From Pseudobdellovibrionaceae bacterium (lineage in GTDB: Bacteria > Bdellovibrionota > Bdellovibrionia > Bdellovibrionales > Bdellovibrionaceae): a stretch of DNA of 64,000 nucleotides. Of this stretch, positions 24,422 to 33,037 are shown one piece after another. The notes beneath the pieces are model-generated. The model was given only the letters and a program-made list of their open reading frames with translations. It made no database searches and was not told where the DNA came from. The stretch is taken from contig CANFQX010000005.1 of the NCBI GenBank assembly GCA_947449255.1, positions 1 to 64,000 on the forward strand, read 5' to 3'. Numbering within the stretch: position 1 is the stretch's first letter; each line of letters starts with the position of its first letter. The translations under genes were made by a program, and so were the position numbers.

Positions 24422-25027
24422 TTAAAAACGATATTGAATTCCAAGCCTAAAGGCTTCATCTAAGGCAGGATTAGGATCTATCTCTTTTGATCCAAAGACT
24501 CTCACCTCAAGAGCTGCAGCCAAGGCCCAATTCATGGTGAAGAAATAAGATCCATCCCACCCCAGAGACAATCCCGATATAAATAGATTATCGGTTTTGT
24601 CAGCGCGAGTTGTTCCTAAAAGATTTGTTTTAATTTCTTCTTGAAATGTTCCGAGCCCTATTCCCGCAAACAGAGAGCATTGGTAAACATCGGCATCTTC
24701 ATTATAAAAATGATAACGAGCCCACCCGACCCACTCCTGATGAAGACGTGTCATGTTGCTAGAAAAGTTTCCAGAGCTTTCTGAAATATTGGAATTTTCC
24801 AACAGTCCTGACCAATTTTTTAAGCGATAGCTGAGAGATACATTGCTATAATCGTTTCCGCTAATTTCTTGAGCAGCATTTCGTTCACTGCGACTGAATA
24901 ATCCAGTAAAATAAAAGTTCAAATTGGAACCTACCCCATTGCCTTCACTAAAAAATCCAGAGTCAGCCTTTGCGTTGAGGCTTATTGAAAGCATTGTTGA
25001 GATCAAAAAAAATAGAAAAATCTTCAT
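24422..25027 (-). CDS. Small outer-membrane beta-barrel protein
   Basis: A 201-residue protein with a signal peptide (about 21 residues, ending AKADS). The mature chain has alternating polar/hydrophobic strands (SNVSLSYRLKNWSGLL, EWVGWARYHFYN, CSLFAGIGLGTF, LSLGWDGSYFFTM, NWALAAALEVRVFG). It ends in a C-terminal Phe (FRLGIQYRF), the BAM recognition signature. Size suggests 8 strands, OmpA/OmpW-like. AAAGGA precedes the ATG. It lies just after the zincin lipoprotein gene, 34 bases away on the same strand. Ligand unknown. Confidence 0.72.
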   Translation of the reverse strand: MKIFLFFLISTMLSISLNAKADSGFFSEGNGVGSNLNFYFTGLFSRSERNAAQEISGNDYSNVSLSYRLKNWSGLLENSNISESSGNFSSNMTRLHQEWVGWARYHFYNEDADVYQCSLFAGIGLGTFQEEIKTNLLGTTRADKTDNLFISGLSLGWDGSYFFTMNWALAAALEVRVFGSKEIDPNPALDEAFRLGIQYRF

Positions 25028-25061
25028 AGAGTCCTTTTCGTTCAGTAATCTTGATAAAAAT

Positions 25062-26474
25062 TTACTCAGAAATCATCTTCCAAACAGCATCTTGCGTCTT
25101 ACAACTTTTTCGATGTTCAGACAAAAAGGAATTATTCCAAACATCTGATAAAAAAAGACATTCTTTTTCTTTCAGATCCGGGATGGAATCAATAAATGAA
25201 TTTAAGAATATGGAGGGATGGTAGTAGGCGTCCAAGGCAAGCTTTGATAATTCCAAATTTATCTTTGGCAGAGTTTTGATCAACAACTTTGCAACTTGCT
25301 TGCGAGCCACAAGATTGGAAACTCCTCGGGCTTGAGCGGTCACATCTGTAAACTTCTTCATCGCACGAGCAAACTGAGTCCCAATAAGGTAGGCATTGCT
25401 TTTCAGATAGTCTTTTATATCTAAAGATTCGTAAGACTCACCAGTTCTAACTATTCTTTTTAAATTGCTTTGATCTGGCAGAATAGCACGGCTCGATTCA
25501 CCTTTGATTGATAATGTGCGAGTGGCTTTTTCAGTGGGAATAGAGTGCGCAATAAAATCAGGATCGCCACTGTACACCCAGGCCCAGAAATCAGCCAGAC
25601 CTTCATTCATTCCACTTAAAAGTAGATAATGATAATCTTGGTAAAACTGTGAGTCTTCTTTTCCACTGTCATCGGGATTTTCGAGTTTAGTTTTATCGAT
25701 TTTGCTATCAAACTTCGGAATCTCTGGGGTACCTGGTGGCCCACGGCGGTTCAACATTTCGAATCGACTTTTATCATCAACTTCATTAGCTTCATCAACG
25801 CCCCCTGCAATAGACATGAAACTTCGCCGATCGTGAAGGGACGACTTTCCCTTCTGACCATTGAAGACCATTTTTGAAAATAATGAATGGAAATGTTCAT
25901 GAGCAATGATGCCCCCATTCACAGCAATGGGAAGCCCCTTCCAGGTGTAGGGTACAAAATAAAGAGCATCGGTTTTGGGATCATAAAAGGCATTGTTTTC
26001 AGATCCATCTTTGATGGACACCCCAATGCCGACAGCCTGAGGCCCAACATTAATTCCGGATGCACCCACTTCTTTATCAAAATTAGCTAAATTTTGCAGA
26101 TGAACATAGATCGCCACCATTTGTTGGGTTATCTCGTTAGCGGGTATATAGGCTCCGCTGCTGCTCTTGATAAATCTCGCTTTTGGAGCCTCTCCATCAA
26201 TATGATTATTTTTAATTCGTGGACTAAAGACAAAGTGAGCGAAATCCCCTTTTACTTCTTGGAGATTTGAAATTCCTAAAAGTTCAATCAGTTGTAGACT
26301 GTAGCTTCCCGAGCTGCCCTCACTCTTATCCATCATGGGAACCAGAACTTGAACTTTATCAGAGGAGTTGACTGATTCATCCTTGGAAGAGCACGAGCAC
26401 AAAATGCCCATAGAAACTACAGCTGCGAAGAGGTGGCAGCCCCGTCGAACATGATTAAAAAAAAGTCTCTTCAC
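25062..26474 (-). CDS. Putative zincin metalloprotease lipoprotein
   Basis: A 470-residue secreted protein starting at GTG with GAGGGG 5 bases before. The N-terminus has a basic stretch, a hydrophobic core and LCSC as a possible lipobox (C28). Residues 192-196 read HEHFH in GGIIAHEHFHSLF, a HExxH zinc-protease site. The segment MNEGLADFWAW (E291) could give the third metal ligand, as in gluzincins. The rest is unlike any family I can name. Predatory bacteria secrete many proteases, so prey or envelope degradation is plausible but unproven. The barrel gene follows 34 bases later. Confidence 0.68.
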   Translation of the reverse strand: MKRLFFNHVRRGCHLFAAVVSMGILCSCSSKDESVNSSDKVQVLVPMMDKSEGSSGSYSLQLIELLGISNLQEVKGDFAHFVFSPRIKNNHIDGEAPKARFIKSSSGAYIPANEITQQMVAIYVHLQNLANFDKEVGASGINVGPQAVGIGVSIKDGSENNAFYDPKTDALYFVPYTWKGLPIAVNGGIIAHEHFHSLFSKMVFNGQKGKSSLHDRRSFMSIAGGVDEANEVDDKSRFEMLNRRGPPGTPEIPKFDSKIDKTKLENPDDSGKEDSQFYQDYHYLLLSGMNEGLADFWAWVYSGDPDFIAHSIPTEKATRTLSIKGESSRAILPDQSNLKRIVRTGESYESLDIKDYLKSNAYLIGTQFARAMKKFTDVTAQARGVSNLVARKQVAKLLIKTLPKINLELSKLALDAYYHPSIFLNSFIDSIPDLKEKECLFLSDVWNNSFLSEHRKSCKTQDAVWKMISE

Positions 26475-26771
26475 AAATTCCCCTCTTGGCCCTATAACCG
26501 GATTGAAATGATGGTCTCTTGACTTAATGCGTTATGGTTATAGTTGAGGTTGAAGTTCTTTTCAATAGAAACCTCCCTGCTGTTTAAAATAAAGTTAACA
26601 ATTATAAAGTGTTAGATAGAAAAAACAGACAATTTTTGGCACTTTTGTTATAAGTTGGACAGCTGATTTTCTTTCGGACCTCAAACTCAGGGCTCGCATT
26701 AGTGATTTTGATAGCAATATTGCTGTCAATGGAGTCTAAACATCGCAAACATCAGGCAATAGGAAATTTCC

Positions 26772-29072
26772 ATGGATATCATCGAATTTGTTACGAAAAA
26801 CATGAATCCTCCGCAAAAAGATGCCATTGAAACCATGACGGGTCCCTTATTGATTTTGGCTGGAGCTGGCTCTGGAAAAACGCGGGTTCTCACCCACCGG
26901 ATGGCCAATATTATAGGACAAGGAGCTGCGGCTCCAGACGGCGTCCTTTGCGTTACTTTTACAAATAAAGCAGCCAAGGAGATGGAGCACAGGATTTACA
27001 AGATCCTTGCCGACATGGGAGTCATGATCCGAGAACAACTGTGGATCAATACCTTTCACAGCTTTTGCGTGCGGGTTCTGCGAAGTCATATCACGCTGCT
27101 TGATTACAAACCCTTTTTTACAATTTATGATTCCTCAGATCAGTTAAGCCAAATCAAAAAGGTCATGACGGCCTTGTCGATCAATGACAAAATGTATCCG
27201 GCCAAAAACTTTCAATCTCGTATTAGTCACGCAAAAATGCTGGGACTGTCACCGGAAGCTTTTGGAAAAAGCTCTCAGCGTCTGATGGATCAAAAAACTT
27301 TTGAAGTCTATAAGGCCTATGAAGTCGAAATGAAAAGAGCCAACAGCCTAGATTTTGATGACCTGCTCATGAAAACCTACGACCTCTTTAGAATGTACCC
27401 TGACATCTTAAAAATGTATCAGGAGAAATTTCAATTCATTATGGTGGATGAGTATCAAGACACCAATCACATTCAATATCTCTTGGTGCAGATGTTAGCC
27501 AAAGCTCATCGAAACCTGTGCGTTGTCGGCGATGAGGATCAGTCCATCTACAGCTGGCGCGGTGCTGATATTAAAAACATCTTAAATTTTGAAAAAGATT
27601 TTCCTGAAGCGAAAGTTGTCAAACTCGAAGAAAATTATCGCTCTTCTGCGAACATTGTGAATGCCGCGACTTCAGTGATTAAAAACAATTCGCAGAGAAA
27701 AGACAAAACTCTTTTCACTTCAAATCCAGAAGGTGATTTGATCAACGCCCGAGAAGAGCGCAATGAATATGACGAAGCCAAATTCGTAGCCAAGACCATT
27801 CAAACGATGACAAATGAGGGCGAGGGCTCTTTCAATGACTATGCTGTGTTTTATCGCACCAATGCCCAATCTCGCGTCCTTGAAGAACAACTACGCACAT
27901 TAGCTATACCTTACCGCCTCGTGGGCGGAGTTCGCTTCTATGAGCGCATGGAAATTAAAGACATGCTGTCGTTCATGAAACTGTCGATCAACCCAGCTGA
28001 CGATATTGCTTTAAAAAGAATTATCAATGTTCCAGCTCGCGGAATCGGCAAGACCACCGTAGATAAAATTGAAGAGCTTTCAGCACAGAATTCACTAACC
28101 ATGTTCAATGGCGCACAAAAAGCCATTCAAGATAAAATTTTTAACGCGGGCACCACGGGCAAGCTTCGTCGATTTGTCGATATGATGGAAGAATTGCAAA
28201 ATTCTGCCCTGACTTTTAGACTGACCGACTTCTATCACATTGTTTTAGATCGCACGGAATACTTAGCCGCACTGAAAAAAGATGAATCTCCTGAAGCTCA
28301 AGCACGAATAGAAAATTTAGAAGAACTCGATAATGCCATTGCCCAATTCGCCAAAGAGCGCGGCGAAGAATCCACTCTAACAAGTTTCCTTGAAGAAATG
28401 GCTTTGGTCAGTGATGTTGATTCTTTGGATCAAGAGCAAAACTCAGTCACACTGATGACTTTACATATTTCCAAAGGTCTAGAATATCCTTATGTTTTCA
28501 TCGTTGGCGTAGAGGAAAACCTTTTCCCCAGTGGCCGCGCCTCTGAAAGTGACAACCCCGAAGATGTCGAAGAAGAGCGCCGACTGGCCTATGTCGGCAT
28601 GACAAGGGCTCGCAAAAAACTGTGGCTCACTTACACAAAAATGCGCCGAGTTTGGGGACAAGAGCAATTCAATGCTCCTTCGCGATTTATTTCTGAAATC
28701 CCACAAAACTTAGTCTCTTATAAATCTGCGGCGGAGGCTCCTCGATTTGTATCTCGCTATGGCGACAGCTCGGGTGCAGACTCCTCAAGCAATTGGGGCC
28801 AGACCTCTGCAGGCTTCAACAGAAACAAGGCCCGTGAAGATCAAGACTTTGATTTTCAATCCTTCCCTGATGACGAGGATGGTTTTTCTGACACCGCCTC
28901 TGGCGGTGGAACTGGATACAACAAAGGAATGCGCGTTCGCCATCCCACCTTCGGTGTGGGAACCGTCTATGCCATGGAAGGAACTGGTGACAACCTCAAG
29001 GTCAGCATCATGTTTACAGACAATACTATTAAGAAGTTCGTAGCGAAATACGCTCGCCTTGAGCGGGTTTAA
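26772..29072 (+). CDS. pcrA: UvrD/PcrA-type DNA helicase
   Basis: A 766-residue superfamily 1A 3'-5' helicase. Walker A is GAGSGKT (31-37). Then come CVTFTNKAAKEMEHRI (Ia), FIMVDEYQDTNHIQ (II), VVGDEDQSIYSWRGA (III), VKLEENYRS (IV), VTLMTLHISKGLEYPYVFIV (V) and AYVGMTRARKKLWLTY (VI). A Ser/Gly-rich linker leads to a C-terminal KOW/Tudor-like module (HPTFGVGTVYAMEGTGDNLK) that in PcrA binds RNA polymerase. It acts in repair or conflict resolution. UvrD and PcrA cannot be separated here with certainty. Confidence 0.95.
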   Translation: MDIIEFVTKNMNPPQKDAIETMTGPLLILAGAGSGKTRVLTHRMANIIGQGAAAPDGVLCVTFTNKAAKEMEHRIYKILADMGVMIREQLWINTFHSFCVRVLRSHITLLDYKPFFTIYDSSDQLSQIKKVMTALSINDKMYPAKNFQSRISHAKMLGLSPEAFGKSSQRLMDQKTFEVYKAYEVEMKRANSLDFDDLLMKTYDLFRMYPDILKMYQEKFQFIMVDEYQDTNHIQYLLVQMLAKAHRNLCVVGDEDQSIYSWRGADIKNILNFEKDFPEAKVVKLEENYRSSANIVNAATSVIKNNSQRKDKTLFTSNPEGDLINAREERNEYDEAKFVAKTIQTMTNEGEGSFNDYAVFYRTNAQSRVLEEQLRTLAIPYRLVGGVRFYERMEIKDMLSFMKLSINPADDIALKRIINVPARGIGKTTVDKIEELSAQNSLTMFNGAQKAIQDKIFNAGTTGKLRRFVDMMEELQNSALTFRLTDFYHIVLDRTEYLAALKKDESPEAQARIENLEELDNAIAQFAKERGEESTLTSFLEEMALVSDVDSLDQEQNSVTLMTLHISKGLEYPYVFIVGVEENLFPSGRASESDNPEDVEEERRLAYVGMTRARKKLWLTYTKMRRVWGQEQFNAPSRFISEIPQNLVSYKSAAEAPRFVSRYGDSSGADSSSNWGQTSAGFNRNKAREDQDFDFQSFPDDEDGFSDTASGGGTGYNKGMRVRHPTFGVGTVYAMEGTGDNLKVSIMFTDNTIKKFVAKYARLERV

Positions 29073-29141
29073 CTGCAATCATGATAAAGAGCGTGACCAG
29101 TTTGGTCGCGTAAGCTTTTAAAAACATGAGAGACCGATACA

Positions 29142-30494
29142 ATGAACTTATTAATTCAAGTCCGGCAGGAAGCTATCCCTGCCTCATCTGAAGTCCGAAG
29201 AAAATTGTGGACCGTTCCTTTTATCAAGTCTTATCTCGTCGTGTTTGTTGGCTATCTCTCGATGTATCTCATTCGCAAAAACTTCAATGTCTCGCAAAAT
29301 GAGCTGATCGAACAGTACCATTTAACGAAAACAGATCTTGGTCAGATTGGTTTTTGGTTTGCTGTAACCTATGGAATTGGCAAAAGTGCCGTGGGCTATC
29401 TCGGTGATGGCAAAAACACAAAAAACTTTGTCTGCTTGTTATTGGTATTAGCGGCACTGGCTATGTTCGCCTTTGGCTCAGTCACAGGATCCTTGAATGG
29501 AATGATTTTCTTTTTTGCCTTGAATGGACTTTTTCAAAGTGCCGGTGGACCTTTAAGTTATTCAACGATCACAAAATGGACTGCGCAAAAAAACAGAGGG
29601 CGCTTTTTAGGGCTTTGGAATATTTCACACAACTTGGGCGGAGCCTTAGCTGCTGTGATCGCAACCTATGGTGCTGAAAAATTATTTCATGGTGATGTGC
29701 GAGGAATGTTTTTCTTCCCCGCGAGCATCGCACTGTGTGTTGGTATTTTGGGCTTTTACATTGGATCGGATTCCCCAGAAGCTTATGGACTTGGAAAGTC
29801 AGAGGATATTTTTGAAGAAAAAATTTCCGCACAAGATCTCGAAGTTCAAAAAGAATCCCTTAATAAATGGAACACCTTTAAAAAATATATTCTAAAAAAT
29901 CCATTTATTTGGGGTCTGTGCTTTGCCAATGTCTTTGTCTATATTGTTCGAATCGGCATTGATCAGTGGGGAATTGTTTATGCCAAGGAAGTCTTGGGAC
30001 TTTCCAAAGAAGTCGCAAAATCTGGTTTTACCATGTTTGAAATGGGTGCCCTCTCTGGAGCTTTAATTTGGGGTTTTTTATCTGATGTAACCAAAGGCCG
30101 CAGCTCCTTGATGTCGATGATTGCGATGTCCTTGATCCTTGGGGTCCTAGGAATATATCAACACGCCCATGATGCAGAAACCTACCGCTGGTCGATGTTT
30201 GCGTTGGGGTTTCTAGTTTTTGGCCCGCAACTTTTGATCGGAGTTTCAGGAGTATTCTTTGTCCCCAAGAACGCCGTCAGCATCGCTGATGGCTTTAGAG
30301 GAACCTTCGGCTATCTGCTGGGTGATTCATTCGCAAAGCTGGGCATGGGAATGATGGCCGACAATAAAATTGTTTTTGGAATGACCGGCTGGGGCGGAAC
30401 GTTCACGGCCATGTACGGCGCCACAATCATTGGACTGATTTTTTTAGCTTTTGTTGCTTTCGGAGAAGAAAAGAAAATTCGGAGTTTGAAATAA
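29142..30494 (+). CDS. Organophosphate:phosphate antiporter (GlpT/UhpT family)
   Basis: A 450-residue MFS transporter with twelve membrane segments. The first has MYLIRKNFNVSQNE, typical of the OPA branch that exchanges glycerol-3-phosphate or hexose phosphates for Pi. RFLGLWNISHNLGGALAAVI and GMFFFPASIALCVGILGF further match GlpT/UhpT. It starts 69 bases after the helicase gene. Substrate cannot be told apart from sequence. In a predator, uptake of phosphorylated compounds from digested prey would make sense, but this is inference. Confidence 0.85.
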   Translation: MNLLIQVRQEAIPASSEVRRKLWTVPFIKSYLVVFVGYLSMYLIRKNFNVSQNELIEQYHLTKTDLGQIGFWFAVTYGIGKSAVGYLGDGKNTKNFVCLLLVLAALAMFAFGSVTGSLNGMIFFFALNGLFQSAGGPLSYSTITKWTAQKNRGRFLGLWNISHNLGGALAAVIATYGAEKLFHGDVRGMFFFPASIALCVGILGFYIGSDSPEAYGLGKSEDIFEEKISAQDLEVQKESLNKWNTFKKYILKNPFIWGLCFANVFVYIVRIGIDQWGIVYAKEVLGLSKEVAKSGFTMFEMGALSGALIWGFLSDVTKGRSSLMSMIAMSLILGVLGIYQHAHDAETYRWSMFALGFLVFGPQLLIGVSGVFFVPKNAVSIADGFRGTFGYLLGDSFAKLGMGMMADNKIVFGMTGWGGTFTAMYGATIIGLIFLAFVAFGEEKKIRSLK

Positions 30495-30540
30495 AAAATC
30501 CTACGTGCTTTCAATTTTATGAATAAAATGAATTTAATTT

Positions 30541-30575
30541 ATAAGTGCAAAATATTGTTTATATTTTGCACTTAT
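30541..30575. repeat. 15-bp perfect inverted repeat between transporter and lipoprotein
   Basis: ATAAGTGCAAAATAT (30541-30555) and ATATTTTGCACTTAT (30561-30575) with a TGTTT loop. No T-run follows on either strand, so a protein-binding site or a structured leader is as likely as termination of the transporter transcript. The lipoprotein start is 143 bases downstream. Confidence 0.7.
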
Positions 30576-30718
30576 CCTTGATGAATTTCGACTTTGGTAT
30601 TTAGATCCTTGGTCTAGATCATTCTCTGAGGACTTCGTTTTCTTGAAAAAATTCATTTTCAAGGGGAACGTAAATGTGATGAATTTTTTAAAATAACATC
30701 CTATTAGGAGGAAAATAT

Positions 30719-31501
30719 ATGAATCCAAAACTAATACAAAAAAATTCCGGCCTTGGCACCTTAGTCCTTGCTGGACTTCTTGCACTTGCTGGCTGCAAGA
30801 CAACAACAGGTTCGAATACGAAATCTGAATTCATCAATCACATTAAGATTGAAAAAGGCGAGGCCTCTTTTAACTATGTGACCACACTAGCCCCAAATCT
30901 TGAAGTCAATATGGAAGGTCAATTTCCAATAACCAAATATGGTTCTGTAATTTTCTACAATGATGCCAAAGGCCAGATGAACATTGCAATGTCAGCTCAA
31001 TTCAGCTTATGGGATGATCTCAATCTAAAGGAAGCTAAGGGGCTTCCAAATGGTTCAAAATTTCCAATGATCGTGACTGGCACAATGTATACACTTCAAA
31101 TTGATAAAAATATTTGGGCTTACATTCAACGAGATGCCGCCGGCACGAGCACGCAGGCCCTTGCTGGAGTAGCACTCCAATTAGATGGCATCGACAATAA
31201 CTTTCCTAATATGGAAATTTCACAAAGCTTTTGGAATGGATCAGTTCGGTATTCAACTTTTACTATCTACGGGCCAAAAAAACAAAATGGCATTCAAGTG
31301 CCTGGAGGAATCTTCTTCGTGGGTGACACTGCTCAAGCTATTGATGCGGCGACTGGTCTTACTTCAAATAACATTGATCGCGTAGAAACAACTATAACTG
31401 GACCAGATTCAAGTGTTTACAATAATCCAGTAGCTTTAAACAAACTGATGCTGCAAGTGAAAAAATCATTAGCACTGAGTGGAATTATTTTAAAAGATTA
31501 G
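30719..31501 (+). CDS. Predicted lipoprotein of unknown function
   Basis: A 260-residue protein. An ideal TTAGGAGG lies 7 bases before the ATG. The signal sequence ends in LALAGC, a classical lipobox with Cys at about residue 26. The mature part is mostly beta (FNYVTTLAPNLEVNMEGQFP, NIAMSAQFSLWDDL, TGTMYTLQIDKNIWAYIQ) without a domain I recognise. The residue after Cys is Lys, so outer-membrane retention is expected. It overlaps the 3' end of the convergent kamA-like gene by 4 bases. Confidence 0.75.
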   Translation: MNPKLIQKNSGLGTLVLAGLLALAGCKTTTGSNTKSEFINHIKIEKGEASFNYVTTLAPNLEVNMEGQFPITKYGSVIFYNDAKGQMNIAMSAQFSLWDDLNLKEAKGLPNGSKFPMIVTGTMYTLQIDKNIWAYIQRDAAGTSTQALAGVALQLDGIDNNFPNMEISQSFWNGSVRYSTFTIYGPKKQNGIQVPGGIFFVGDTAQAIDAATGLTSNNIDRVETTITGPDSSVYNNPVALNKLMLQVKKSLALSGIILKD

Positions 31502-32691
31502 TTTGTTAAAAATTTCCCATTCTTAAGCTCGGACCACTCTTCTTGATAGGGACCCAGCAATGGCTTTTTGATTTTTTCTGGCAGAGGGCTGATGTATTGG
31601 GCTTCGACTCCATCCCAGCCGGTGTATTTTCGTGTTTGTCCTTCGTGGGCCGTTTGGAAATTGGGGACTAAATAGGCTTTGCCTCCACCATCTGGAATAT
31701 CCAAAGACAGGGTGGGCATGGCAAGGCCTGATAAATGCCCCCAGAGCTCGCGTTGAATCTCTAATGAATCTTCAATGGAGGTGCGCATATGATCTGTCCC
31801 TATGGAAGGATCACACTGAAACATGTAATAAGGCTTTACTCTTAAATACAACAGGCGGCGACTGAGCGCTTGAACTATGGCCGGGTGATTGTTCACCCCA
31901 TTGAGCAATACCATCTGGTTCATCACGGGCACACCATTATCGACAAGCAACTCTAAGGCCTGCACGGCCTCTGTGGTTATTTCATTAGGATGATTGAAAT
32001 GTGACATCAAGAAAATAGGCTTATGTTTTTTAAAGATTTTCACTAGGTCTTCAGTGACACGCATGGGACACACCACTGGCATGCGAGTGCCGATGCGTAT
32101 GATCTCGACATGATCAATTGAACGAAGTTCGCCCAATACTCGATCTAAATGTGCATCACTGACGGTGAGCGGATCACCGCCTGATAAAATAACTTCCCTG
32201 ATGCCCCTGTGATTTTTGATATAAGCCAAAGCCGACTTGAATTCTTCGTCTCGGATGAAGGCTTGCTCTTGACCGGTGAAATGCTTGCGAGTGCAGAAGC
32301 GGCAATAGACGCTGCAGATATCCGTGATAAGAAACAACACTCGATCAGAATAGCGATGAATCAAGCGAGGAGCCGGGTTGTTTTTTTTCTCTCCTAAAGG
32401 ATCCAGCATTTGCTGAGCGCCCTCTGCAATTTCAGTCTTTTGAGGCATCAGGATTTGCCGAATGGAATCCCCCACTCCAACATTTGCTAAGCTTGCGTAA
32501 TAGGGTGTTGTTCGAATGTTGAACAGCTCCTTGCCCTCAGAAAATGCGGCTTTTTCTTCAGCAGTCAGTTCAAAATATTTTTCAAAATCGGTTTGAGACT
32601 TCAAGGATGAACGTAGCTGCCAGGTCCAATTGTTCCAATCGGACTCTTGAATATGCGCTGGTCTTGGGCTCTTTGAAAAATTAAACTTCAT
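31498..32691 (-). CDS. Lysine 2,3-aminomutase family radical SAM protein
   Basis: A 397-residue PLP- and SAM-dependent enzyme of the KamA/EpmB family that moves an alpha-amino group to the beta position. The cluster motif is CSVYCRFCTRK (CxxxCxxC), followed by REVILSGGDPL and later SLDIPDGGGKAYL with the conserved PLP-side segment. EpmB partners EpmA to modify EF-P; no efp or epmA gene is in view, so a free-lysine role (beta-lysine) is equally open. It is single, starting near a possible small upstream frame. Confidence 0.85.
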   Translation of the reverse strand: MKFNFSKSPRPAHIQESDWNNWTWQLRSSLKSQTDFEKYFELTAEEKAAFSEGKELFNIRTTPYYASLANVGVGDSIRQILMPQKTEIAEGAQQMLDPLGEKKNNPAPRLIHRYSDRVLFLITDICSVYCRFCTRKHFTGQEQAFIRDEEFKSALAYIKNHRGIREVILSGGDPLTVSDAHLDRVLGELRSIDHVEIIRIGTRMPVVCPMRVTEDLVKIFKKHKPIFLMSHFNHPNEITTEAVQALELLVDNGVPVMNQMVLLNGVNNHPAIVQALSRRLLYLRVKPYYMFQCDPSIGTDHMRTSIEDSLEIQRELWGHLSGLAMPTLSLDIPDGGGKAYLVPNFQTAHEGQTRKYTGWDGVEAQYISPLPEKIKKPLLGPYQEEWSELKNGKFLTN

Positions 32692-33037
32692 TGTTCGGTG
32701 TTATCCACCAATTTCCACCCCAGAGGCAAGCTCTGATCCGCATAAAACTCGATTAATATGCAGGTAAATTAAGGCCCAAAAAAGGCTTTCCTTGAAATTT
32801 GCTTGAGCGGTCTTGCACAAGGCTAAGCACTTGAAATTATTTATAAAATATTTTTTATCACTATGAGACTCTAAAAGTTCTACACCAGCGCACAAAAAGT
32901 CCTTTAAAACCAAAGTCATTATTCATAGATAATTCAATCACTTAGGACGAAAAATTACCTTTTCACAAAATTGGCCCAACTCTAGCTCTATATAAATATG
33001 AATAAATACATTTTTTGCCCCCTCAAAGGAGGAACCA
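32692..33037. other. Intergenic region, 346 bp, between divergent genes
   Basis: This region holds the upstream sequences of the kamA-like gene (minus) and the secreted coiled-coil gene (plus). AT-rich boxes (TATAAATATG near 32990) could be promoters but no -35 fits well. AAAGGAGGAACC right before 33038 is the ribosome site of the plus gene. A 72-codon open frame at 32919-32701 on the minus strand has no Shine-Dalgarno sequence and is not called as a gene. Confidence 0.5.

Noticed and set aside
26637-26652. TGGCAC-N5-TTAT upstream of the helicase gene
   Set aside because: The -12 element has TTAT instead of TTGC, so it is not a sigma-54 promoter.
32701-32919. 72-codon minus-strand frame between two genes
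   Set aside because: Protein-like composition but no ribosome site, no recognisable domain and a position in a promoter-bearing gap. Not called; conservation in relatives would change this.
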